Positions 1 through 6,800 of a stretch of DNA of 13,721 bases are shown here, in pieces; position 1 is the first letter of the stretch, and each line of letters begins with the position of its first letter. The DNA is from Firmicutes bacterium UBA3871 (lineage in GTDB: Bacteria; Bacillota; Clostridia; Peptostreptococcales; Anaerovoracaceae): contig DGGP01000016.1 in assembly GCA_002392265.1 (NCBI GenBank), forward strand, positions 1 to 13,721. Direction: 5' to 3'. The notes beneath the pieces were generated by a model. That model made no database searches. It was not told the DNA's origin and saw nothing but the letters and a program-made list of their open reading frames with translations. Both the position numbers and the translations under genes were made by a program.

Positions 1-725
1 AAGCCGTATGTGCCGGCCTCGATGCCAAAGACCTCCGTCATCGTCGCACCCGTCAGGCTGTAATAGCCTGACCCACTTGCGGAAATTACCGCATAAGCAA
101 GCGGCACCTTAAGGGCAAGACCTGCCAAAAGTCCTCCCAGAATGCTTCCTGCAAAGATTGCGACAGGAAGCAGCAGAATGCGCGCCCCAAGCCTTTTGAC
201 ATAGCTGAAGACACTCTTGTTTTCGCCGAGGCTCACGCCTACGCCGAGGTAGAGAAATATGAGCGATATTGTAAGGATCCGGCCAAGCAGGGCTTCTGAA
301 AACATGTCCGGCTTTGCGTAGCCCGCGGCTATGCCGATTGCTATCGCAAGAGGCATGATTATGAGAAGTGGTGAGACAGTTTTGCCTTCGGCAGTAGATT
401 CAGTCGTGCCGGCTGCAGAAGCAGTGCCGGTTGCGAAGGCTTTGCGGGTCTCATCAAGCGGCAGCAGAGTCTTCTCACAAAGCACCGTGAGAATCACGCT
501 TACGGCAATCGCAGAAAGCGTAATGGCTGCACAGTTTAGGCCGATGCGCCCGAGATTGCCCATGACAGCGGGGCTTACTCCTATATTGAGTCCGATAACC
601 AGCATCAGAACAATGAGCGCCACATTTGTAATTGTATCGTTTGCCTTTAGCACCGCCTTTGGCAGCCCGCGCCAGCTGATGATAGCTCCCGCGCCTAGGC
701 ATATGAATGGAATTAATGTGTTCAT
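1..725 (-). CDS. lysO: LysO-family L-lysine exporter, 3'-truncated by the window edge
   Basis: This is a polytopic inner-membrane protein. I read 241 codons from the ATG at 725 before the frame leaves the window, so the C-terminus is missing. The protein alternates long hydrophobic segments with short polar loops, roughly six to seven membrane spans in the visible part. Near the visible end it carries ASGSGYYSLTG followed by a TEVFG element. These match the signature of the LysO (YbjE, formerly DUF340) family, where E. coli has ASGFGWYSLSG. Family members export lysine and toxic analogues such as thialysine. The N-terminus starts directly with a membrane span, as usual for the family. No Shine-Dalgarno sequence precedes the ATG, and a strong promoter places transcription start almost on it, which suggests leaderless translation. 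The gene is divergent from the glutaredoxin-like operon. The family call is firm; lysine as substrate is inferred from the family. Confidence 0.85.
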   Translation of the reverse strand, partial: MNTLIPFICLGAGAIISWRGLPKAVLKANDTITNVALIVLMLVIGLNIGVSPAVMGNLGRIGLNCAAITLSAIAVSVILTVLCEKTLLPLDETRKAFATGTASAAGTTESTAEGKTVSPLLIIMPLAIAIGIAAGYAKPDMFSEALLGRILTISLIFLYLGVGVSLGENKSVFSYVKRLGARILLLPVAIFAGSILGGLLAGLALKVPLAYAVISASGSGYYSLTGATMTEVFGIEAGTYG

Positions 726-732
726 ATCGAAA

Positions 733-761
733 ATTTTACATGTGCTTTGTGCATCTGTCAA
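733..761 (-). promoter_or_regulatory. Strong sigma-70-type promoter for lysO
   Basis: On the minus strand a perfect -35 TTGACA (756-761) is followed by 17 bases and a -10 TAAAAT (733-738). Only 7 bases separate the -10 from the ATG at 723-725, so the predicted start of transcription falls at or within about two bases of the start codon. The same TTGACA-17-TAAAAT architecture, with TG directly before the -10, recurs at 12525-12553. Confidence 0.75.
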
Positions 762-766
762 GTAGG

Positions 767-795
767 TTGTTTTCGCGCGGATGTCGTGGTATACT
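767..795 (+). promoter_or_regulatory. Extended -10 promoter for the glutaredoxin/thioesterase/flavoprotein operon
   Basis: A -35-like TTGTTT (767-772) is followed by 17 bases and TATACT (790-795). TG at 787-788 gives an extended -10 (TGgTATACT). Predicted transcription starts near 802, about 20 bases before the ATG at 823. The -35 lies 5 bases from the -35 of the divergent lysO promoter, so the two polymerase sites face away from each other and one regulator bound between them could affect both. Confidence 0.65.
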
Positions 796-822
796 GTTTT
801 AAAATATGAAAGGAGTACTGAA

Positions 823-1053
823 ATGTTAAAAGTATACGGAAGCACGCTTTGCCCTGATACAATGCAGTGCATAAACGATTTTGATGCGAAGGGCGTAGCC
901 TATGAATTTTTTGATATTACAAAGGATTTGGCAAATCTAAAGGCTTTTTTGGTGCTGCGCGACAGCAGTGCGGTTTTTGAGGGCGTTAAGGCCGCAAAAG
1001 GAATCGGTATCCCTGCGATTGTGGATGAAAAGGGCGAAATCACTTTGGGTTAA
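823..1053 (+). CDS. Small glutaredoxin-like protein
   Basis: A 76-residue protein with a thioredoxin-fold N-terminus. It opens with a short beta strand (LKVYGST) leading into C10-P-D-T-M-Q-C16, then a helix, the strand AYEFFDIT, and the cis-proline element GIGIPAIV (P64). It is annotated as glutaredoxin-related because of the Cys-Pro turn and the cis-Pro. A classical glutaredoxin has CPYC; here the position of the resolving Cys is Thr13 and the next Cys is C16, so the pair is spaced CxxxxxC. A monothiol or atypical thiol/disulfide role is therefore more likely than classical glutathione-dependent chemistry (inference). I chose ATG 823 because GAAAGGAG lies 7 bases upstream; the in-frame ATG at 781 lies upstream of the predicted transcription start. 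It is the first gene of a likely three-gene operon, 23 bases before the thioesterase. Confidence 0.75.
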   Translation: MLKVYGSTLCPDTMQCINDFDAKGVAYEFFDITKDLANLKAFLVLRDSSAVFEGVKAAKGIGIPAIVDEKGEITLG

Positions 1054-1076
1054 GGGATAATAAGCGAGGGCATGAG

Positions 1077-1481
1077 ATGGAATATATGCATAAGGTGCAG
1101 TATTACGAAACCGATAAAATGGGTATAACCCACCATTCAAATTACATCAGATGGATGGAAGAGGCGAGAGTGGCATTTCTTGAGGAAGCAGGCTATCCTT
1201 TTGATAAGCTTGAAGAAATGGGAATCGTCTCACCGGTGCTCAGCATATCGTGCGATTACAAGCATCCGACGACGTTTGCCGACGAAATCACAATTACCGC
1301 AAGGGTGAAGGAATTCAGGGGTGTAAAGCTTTGCATGGAGTATGAGATGAAAAATGCGGCAGGGCTTGTCGTATGTGTCGGAACCTCATCACACGCCTTT
1401 CTCGGCAAGAATGGGAAGCCGGTCAGGATGAAGAGGGACTACCCCGGACTGTATGAGGAATTTTTGAAAGGCATGGAATAG
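1077..1481 (+). CDS. Hotdog-fold acyl-CoA thioesterase (4HBT/YbgC-FadM type)
   Basis: A 134-residue cytoplasmic protein, the usual length for single-hotdog 4-hydroxybenzoyl-CoA thioesterase relatives. The N-terminus has the family pattern YYETDKMGITHHSNYIRWME, with Asp13 in the catalytic position, followed by the long hotdog helix (EEARVAFLEEAGYPF). The strand region HPTTFADEITITARV and the C-terminal SSHAFLG strand also fit. These enzymes hydrolyse acyl-CoA or acyl-ACP thioesters; the acyl chain cannot be read from sequence. The start at 1077 has only a weak purine-rich site (AGCGAGGG) upstream; Met4 (1086) is a possible alternative but leaves little before the first strand. It lies between the glutaredoxin-like gene (23-base gap) and the flavoprotein gene (45-base gap), consistent with one transcript. 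Confidence 0.85.
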   Translation: MEYMHKVQYYETDKMGITHHSNYIRWMEEARVAFLEEAGYPFDKLEEMGIVSPVLSISCDYKHPTTFADEITITARVKEFRGVKLCMEYEMKNAAGLVVCVGTSSHAFLGKNGKPVRMKRDYPGLYEEFLKGME

Positions 1482-1526
1482 GCATGGGATAGAGGAAAGC
1501 GGAGCCACTTGAAAGGAGAAGAAAAA

Positions 1527-2009
1527 ATGGCGGAATTTAGAAAGATGAGACGTTTTAAGCAGCAGCTTAGTGACGAAGAGTGCATAAAGGTTCTCAAGGA
1601 AGAGCCACGTGGGATTTTGGCGCTTCACGGTGAAAACGGTTATCCTTATGCGATTCCTCTGAATCACTTTTATGATGAAAGGGACGGTAAACTGTATTTC
1701 CACTGCGCAAAGGATGGACTAAAGCTTGACCTCATAAAAGAAAACAATCAGGTTTGCTTTACGGTTCTTGACAAGGGTTTTAAGAAAGATGGCGACTGGG
1801 CACTTAACATCAAAAGCGTTGTTTGCCTCGGCCATGTGGAAATGCTGACAGACCTTGAAAAGATTTTAGATCATTGCAGGATGCTCTCCAAGAAATTCCC
1901 TGTTTCGGACGAAGATATAGAGGACGATGTTAAAAGGAATATGAATAATGTAGCAATGTTTGTTTTGACCATCGACCGCATGACAGGCAAGCTCGTAAAT
2001 GAATCCTGA
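1527..2009 (+). CDS. Pyridoxamine 5'-phosphate oxidase-like FMN-binding protein
   Basis: A 160-residue protein of the split-barrel flavin-binding group (Pyridox_ox_2/NimA-like). It has the expected N-terminal helix (LSDEECIKVLKEE), the strand pair around RGILALHGENGYPYAIPL, the NHFYDERDGKLYFHCA strand-turn-strand, and GLKLDLIKENNQVCFTV, which forms part of the flavin site in relatives. NimA-type relatives reduce 5-nitroimidazoles; others act as general flavin reductases, and I cannot tell which applies here. ATG 1527 is preceded by GAAAGGAG with 8 bases spacing, so I prefer it to the in-frame TTG at 1509. It is the last gene of the operon; the stop is followed 17 bases later by the nested palindrome with its terminator. 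A redox or detoxification theme with the glutaredoxin-like neighbour is plausible but inferred. Confidence 0.85.
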   Translation: MAEFRKMRRFKQQLSDEECIKVLKEEPRGILALHGENGYPYAIPLNHFYDERDGKLYFHCAKDGLKLDLIKENNQVCFTVLDKGFKKDGDWALNIKSVVCLGHVEMLTDLEKILDHCRMLSKKFPVSDEDIEDDVKRNMNNVAMFVLTIDRMTGKLVNES

Positions 2010-2025
2010 TACACAGGTGAATTTG

Positions 2026-2093
2026 AGGCGAATTTGGGGACAGGCACCAAATTCGCCTTTTTTCCAATTTGGTGCCTGTCCCCAAATTCGCCT
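2026..2093. repeat. Nested palindromic REP/BIME-like element with perfect 28-bp arms
   Basis: Bases 2026-2053 are the exact reverse complement of 2066-2093, separated by a 12-base spacer (2054-2065). Each arm contains the core GGGGACAGGCACC, so the core occurs once in each orientation. Each arm is also partly self-complementary: 2027-2037 pairs with 2047-2057, and AATTTGG (2066-2072) pairs with CCAAATT (2082-2088). The core resembles dispersed GGGACAGGCACC-type palindromes known from many bacteria, some linked to REP-associated tyrosine transposases. That relation is from memory and no transposase gene is in the window. The element sits between the flavoprotein stop and the serpin upstream region. 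Confidence 0.85.
2027..2063 (+). terminator. Intrinsic terminator formed by the left half of the palindromic repeat
   Basis: An 11-bp stem GGCGAATTTGG (2027-2037) and CCAAATTCGCC (2047-2057), extendable by one A-T pair, encloses a 9-base loop and is followed by six T (2058-2063). This fits an intrinsic terminator for the 823-2009 operon. The competing full-length 28-bp stem would sequester the same bases, but the small hairpin completes first during transcription. The minus strand shows A, not T, next to the stem, so termination is predicted only for rightward transcripts. Confidence 0.7.
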
Positions 2094-2127
2094 GTAACCT
2101 TTAAACCCAAATCCCGTCTTTATTGAC

Positions 2128-2212
2128 GTACGGCGATATATAAAATGTGCATTGTAAATAGACGATGCGTATTAAAAAATATAGTATATCCCCAATATGC
2201 AAATCGCCGTAC
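2128..2212. repeat. Interrupted inverted repeat upstream of the serpin gene
   Basis: GTACGGCGAT (2128-2137) is perfectly repeated in inverse at 2203-2212 (ATCGCCGTAC). Further inward, TGCATTG (2148-2154) can pair with CAATATGCA (2193-2201) with a small bulge. The enclosed sequence is very AT-rich and holds a weak promoter-like pair (TAGACG at 2159, TATAGT at 2180). The element could be a structured leader, a paired operator or a small MITE-like insertion; I see no clear target-site duplication. It starts 34 bases after the nested palindrome. Confidence 0.55.
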
Positions 2213-2254
2213 ACCAAAAGTAAAAAATGGGAGAAAGGATTAAAAAGAATTAAA

Positions 2255-3718
2255 ATGAAAATCAAAAAAATGCTATCACTTTTACTGGCAGGTGTCATGA
2301 TGCTTTCGATGGTCGCGTGCGGTGCGCAGGGCGGCGGAAGCGGGGCAGACCCGGCGGCAGGCGGCACCGGAACTTATGAAAAATACGAAGTGGCAAAGGT
2401 AAAGCTGCCGGAAATCCCGGAAAAGCCATCCTATGCGGATGTCGAAAACGCTTTGGCTGCGCTTGACTATAACAAGCTGGGCGAAGCCAAATATACCGCA
2501 GAATCCAACAAGATCATGGACGACTATGCGAAAAAACAGTCGGCTTACGAAGAGGCGATGGTTGCACTACGGGGCGACGGGGTCGATCCTCAGTTTGGCG
2601 GACCGATGTACGGCTTTACGCAAAATACCGCAAACACCATATTCGGCGAAATGGCGGACAAAAATGTAGCCTACTCGCCGGCCAATCTTTATATGGCACT
2701 TTGTATGCTCTGCGAAGTAACTGACGGCGAGAGCCGCGCGCAGATTATGAATCTTCTCGGGCTCAATAATATTGAGGAGGTGCGTGCTTCGGCAGGCCAG
2801 CTTTGGCGCAATCTCTACCTCAGTGAGGAGGGCAGCAAAACACTTCTCGCAAACTCGATGTGGCTGAATGAAAACATCAACTTTAAGGAAGAGACGATTA
2901 AAAAGCTCGCAGAAAATTACTATGCTTCCGGATTCTCCGTGCCAATGGGCGAAAAGGAGACCGATGAAGCGCTTAGAGCCTGGATAAACGAGAATACCGG
3001 AGGTCTCTTAAAGGATGCGGCGGGCAGCCTCGAAACAGACCCAATGACCGTGCTTGCACTGGTTTCGACAATTTACTTTAAAGACGGCTGGTGCCACAGA
3101 TTTGAGCCTTCATTAAACACGACCGGCGATTTCACCTCTGCGGACGGCAAAAAGGCGCAGACTGAGTTTATGCACTACACCGAGAACCACGGCAGATATT
3201 TCCACTCAAACGAAGGCTACACAATTGCGGAGCTACCGATGGAGAGCGGCCTTTCCATGAGATTTTTCCTGCCGGACGAGGACAAAACTCTCGCCGCATT
3301 TCAGGATAAAAACTATGTAATCGGATCACTGCTTTCATATGATGCTGGCATTGCCATAAAGGCAGGAAAGATAAAATGGTCGGTTCCAAAGTTCGATGTG
3401 CAGTCCGACATAGATATGAAGGGGCTGCTTTATCAGATGAATATTAGAGATATATTTGATAAAGAAAGCGCTAATTTCTCACCGATTGCTGAGCTAGACG
3501 AACAGCTTGTTGTAACTGACATCAAGCATGCGGGCAGGGTAAAGATTGATGAAGAGGGCTGCGAAGCCGCAGCGTTTACTTCCATCATGGTAGGGGTTAC
3601 CTCCATGATGCCTCAGGACCTTCCTGTAATCGAAATGAACCTAGACAGACCGTTCGCGTTCATGATTACCGGGACAGACGGTATGCCATTGTTTACGGGA
3701 ATGGTAAATCAAATCTGA
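2255..3718 (+). CDS. Serpin-family protease inhibitor, predicted lipoprotein
   Basis: A 487-residue secreted protein. Residues 1-22 form a lipoprotein signal: KIKK, a hydrophobic core, then SMVAC with Cys22 as the predicted lipidated residue, followed by a Gly/Ser-rich linker. Roughly residues 23-115 are an acidic, helical extension of unknown role. The serpin core follows with NVAYSPANLYMALCML, the helix region LLANSMWLNE, the breach region TVLALVSTIYFKDGW, and the C-terminal RPFAFMI and PLFTGMV strands. The reactive-centre hinge reads EEGCEAAAFTS (from E433), with Cys436 at P14 where Thr, Ser or Val is usual. The small-residue run at P12-P10 predicts an inhibitory serpin. Bacterial serpins from gut commensals inhibit elastase-like serine proteases; the target here is unknown. 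I chose Met at 2255 because it begins the signal peptide; AGAAAGGA lies upstream with long spacing. Monocistronic by context. Confidence 0.9.
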   Translation: MKIKKMLSLLLAGVMMLSMVACGAQGGGSGADPAAGGTGTYEKYEVAKVKLPEIPEKPSYADVENALAALDYNKLGEAKYTAESNKIMDDYAKKQSAYEEAMVALRGDGVDPQFGGPMYGFTQNTANTIFGEMADKNVAYSPANLYMALCMLCEVTDGESRAQIMNLLGLNNIEEVRASAGQLWRNLYLSEEGSKTLLANSMWLNENINFKEETIKKLAENYYASGFSVPMGEKETDEALRAWINENTGGLLKDAAGSLETDPMTVLALVSTIYFKDGWCHRFEPSLNTTGDFTSADGKKAQTEFMHYTENHGRYFHSNEGYTIAELPMESGLSMRFFLPDEDKTLAAFQDKNYVIGSLLSYDAGIAIKAGKIKWSVPKFDVQSDIDMKGLLYQMNIRDIFDKESANFSPIAELDEQLVVTDIKHAGRVKIDEEGCEAAAFTSIMVGVTSMMPQDLPVIEMNLDRPFAFMITGTDGMPLFTGMVNQI

Positions 3719-3754
3719 CAAGCCTGATTCAGCCTTATTAGAGATAAATTAGAC

Positions 3755-3790
3755 ATAAAATCCATTCTATAGTTGAATGGATTTTATTTA
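3755..3790 (+). terminator. AT-rich terminator hairpin after the serpin gene
   Basis: A 13-bp stem (3755-3767 with 3775-3787) containing AAAATCCATTC and its complement GAATGGATTTT encloses a 7-base loop and runs into TTTA. It starts 36 bases after the serpin stop. Low GC in the stem and a short T tail make it a weaker terminator than the one at 2027. Its loop and right arm contain the -35 box of the following kinase promoter. Confidence 0.55.
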
Positions 3791-3801
3791 ATTGCTATAA
3801 T
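3773..3801 (+). promoter_or_regulatory. Extended -10 promoter for the histidine kinase operon
   Basis: TTGAAT (3773-3778) and a perfect TATAAT (3796-3801) are 17 bases apart, and TG at 3793-3794 makes a full extended -10 (TGcTATAAT). Transcription is predicted from about 3808, leaving a leader of about 44 bases with ACGGAGG seven bases before the ATG. It overlaps the serpin terminator hairpin. Confidence 0.7.
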
Positions 3802-3851
3802 AATACACAGAAAGTATAGGTGATTTCTCTCGTTAAAACGGAGGCTTTATT

Positions 3852-6800
3852 ATGGCAAGGAGCAAAAGCAAGGGTAAAAGCAAAGAAGCTGCTGTAAGGG
3901 ATGCTTTAAGGCATTCCGAGCTTCGCGTCGATTTGCTGAAATATTTTACTGAGCACGATGAAGACCCTGTTAATCTTTTAAAGCAATTTGCGGGGAGGCT
4001 TCGCGTGCTTTTAAATTGTGACCAGGTCATATACAGGGATCTTGAGAGTAGCCGAATAGTTGAAAACTCACCCGAGATAGGTGAGGACTGGCGTGTGCCG
4101 GAGGAATATTGCTCCAAATGCGAGCATGCCGATGTTAAAAACAAAATATATTCCGACGGTGTAATCGAAATGCAGGACTGCAGGGAAGGCTACAAGGGCG
4201 TGCATGTTCATTGCGAGTGCCCTGTAAAATCTGCGCTCTCGCGTGTCGTTTATTGTGATGGGAGACCTGCGGGCGGAATCGCTATTCATTATCTCAAAGA
4301 AAAGCATGAGTTCACGGATTACGAGAGGTCAACGCTCGAAGAATTCTCGCGCCTGATGTCGCTTTCTCTTTCCAGATATGAGGCAAAGCGTCGCAACTCC
4401 GAGCTTGAAGCTGCAGAATCTAAAAAGATGAAGACCATCATCAGCAAGCTTTCGGACAACGCAGACTATGTTTATCTGATAACATTCAGTAAAAAGAAGG
4501 AGTTCCGCATCAAGTTTAACCGAAATGCTTACAGCAGCAAATACATCAAGGATGCAAGGAGCTTCGAGGAGGCGGTTGACTGCCTGGCAAACAATGTTGT
4601 TTTCGAGTTTGACAGAAAACTGTTTCGCCAGATGAACGACCTCGAATACATGAAAAGCAGGCTCCAAAAGGAGGACAGCTTTTCCTACGAGTACCGAGAA
4701 ATAGTCGACGGCCTTCCGGAGTGGCACACGGTTACTGTCGCCAAGCTGGGCAGAAACGAAGCCATACTGACCTACAGCAACACCAATCAGGAGACTCTCC
4801 ACAGAATCTCAAGTGCCACCATCATGGCCGACTTCTTTGGAATTTACGACATCGACCTCGAAGCAAACATCCTCACGCCGATGCGAAAGGCACCGTACTA
4901 CAGTCAGGAGAAGCATCTGCACAGTGGCCCATTTGACAAGCTTATGCTTGAGGTCGCAAAAACATATGACCCCGACACAGCTGAAAGATGGCGCCAATTC
5001 ACCACTGCCGACAACTTACGCAAGATGCTGGCCAGTGAGGACAAGGTGAAGTTTATCTACTACTCAGAGATTATGGGTGGCCACTGGATACAGGCCACAT
5101 TCTTCGTGGCTGAGAGAAGAGCCGATGTGCCGACGAGCATCATACTGGCGTTTTCCGGCGTTGACAAGGAAGAAGAGACGAGGCTCCAGCGCGATTACGT
5201 TATCTCAATTATGAGCGATTCAATGGCGGGGCTTTACTATGCAAACCTCAGAAAGGATACGCTTGTTACATTCAGAAAGCTCGGCTGTTTCGGCTCCGAC
5301 AAGCGAAACGAAACCGTTTCGTTTACCGAGTCCTTTGACAAGTGGGTGGAGAATGATATTTACGAGCCTTATCGCAGCGTTGTGCGCGATGTAATGTCGA
5401 GGGCTTATATAGATAAAAGATTAAAGAAAAACAGTATGCTGACGGTCAGGTTCAGAGTAAACGCTACGCCTGAGCACAGATATCATGAGATGCGCATTTC
5501 GAGACCCGAAGCGGTAAAAAATGCCGACAGCATAGTTCTGAGCATAATAGACTGCCATGAAGAAATCATGAGCAGAAAGGAGCATAGAGCTGAAATCCAG
5601 CAGAACTTAAAGCTGATTGACGTTCTGGCATCCGAGTATTCTTCGGTTTATTACATTGATCTTGAAAATGACAGCATTATCTCCTACACCGACAGGGACA
5701 GCACCGAAAAGGACTTTGGAGAGCGGCTGCCTCGCGGGATGGCATATACCGAGGCGGTTGAAAGCTATACCAGCAGGATAGTGTTCCCGGCGGACAGGGA
5801 AGCGTTTGCGGCTGCAGCGGGCATCGAAAATATAAAAAAGCAGCTTAGCAGCAGAAAGAGTTTTACAAAGGCCTATCGTGCGGTTTCGCGCGGAATCCCT
5901 AAATATCGCGAGATGACATTTGTAAAGCTTAATGATGTAAACGAGGAGCCTACGGAGGTTGTACTCGGCTTTGTAAATCAAGACAAAGAAATACTTGCTC
6001 GCTTCGTAGGAAAAGAGCTGTACAACGATTACAATGCGATTTACCTTGCCGATTTAACGGAAGACTATATCATCGCCATAAAGAGCGCAACGTTATACAA
6101 CGAGGAAACAAAGAGCAAATATGCTAACAGCTATAGCCACCAATTCCGCAGATGGGCAAACTTTGTTGATCCGGAGTACAGGGAATTCTGGATGAACTTC
6201 AGCGACGTGAACTGGGTTCGCAGGCACATGGCAAAGGACAAACAAAAGGAATATGTTTACCATGTCACTGCCTTTGAAAGATGGTTCAGTGCATCGTACC
6301 GCGTACTCGAGAGAGATGAAGACGGTCTGGCGACCAAAATGATAATCACTCAGCACCAGCTTGACACAGATCGCGCAGAAAAGCTCGAGCTGACCAGCAA
6401 AATTGCGGAGCAGAACAGAGAACTCGAAATGCAACAGGCGGCGCTTGAAAAGGCGCTGGGCATGGCAGAGGCCGCAAACCGTTCAAAAACGTCCTTCCTG
6501 AACAACATGTCGCATGACATACGTACGCCTATGAATGCGATTATAGGTTATGCGGGGCTTGCTGAAAAGCATGCTGAAGAGCCGGATCTGGTAGAATATT
6601 ATCTGCGTAGAATCAATCAGTCATCAAATTATCTTTTGTCGTTGATAAACAATATTCTCGACATGAGCCGCATTGAATCGGGGCATGTGGAGCTTTCACT
6701 GAAGCCGGATTCAATCCATGATATGCTCAGATCCGTCTGCAATATCGTAAACTTTGACATAAAGAAAAAGAACCTCAAGTTAATTACGGATATTTCGGGG

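Noticed and set aside
331..765. Open reading frame on the plus strand opposite lysO
   Set aside because: It is antisense to a clear LysO-family protein, starts without a ribosome site and encodes a low-complexity sequence with no recognisable fold.
2123..2187. Promoter for the serpin gene (TTGACG at 2123, or TAGACG at 2159 with TATAGT at 2180)
   Set aside because: TTGACG has no -10 at workable spacing (TAAAAT is only 12 bases away), and the second pair has a weak -35 with 15-base spacing; neither is firm enough to list.
2165..2254. Upstream in-frame start that would extend the serpin by 30 residues
   Set aside because: The extension lies inside the inverted repeat, is Lys-rich and would place the lipoprotein signal peptide internally; Met at 2255 gives a proper signal.
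5306..5324. 19-base palindrome AAACGAAAC-C-GTTTCGTTT inside the histidine kinase gene
   Set aside because: It lies within intact coding sequence between PAS-like domains, has no flanking T run or promoter context, and one such palindrome by chance in this length is not compelling.
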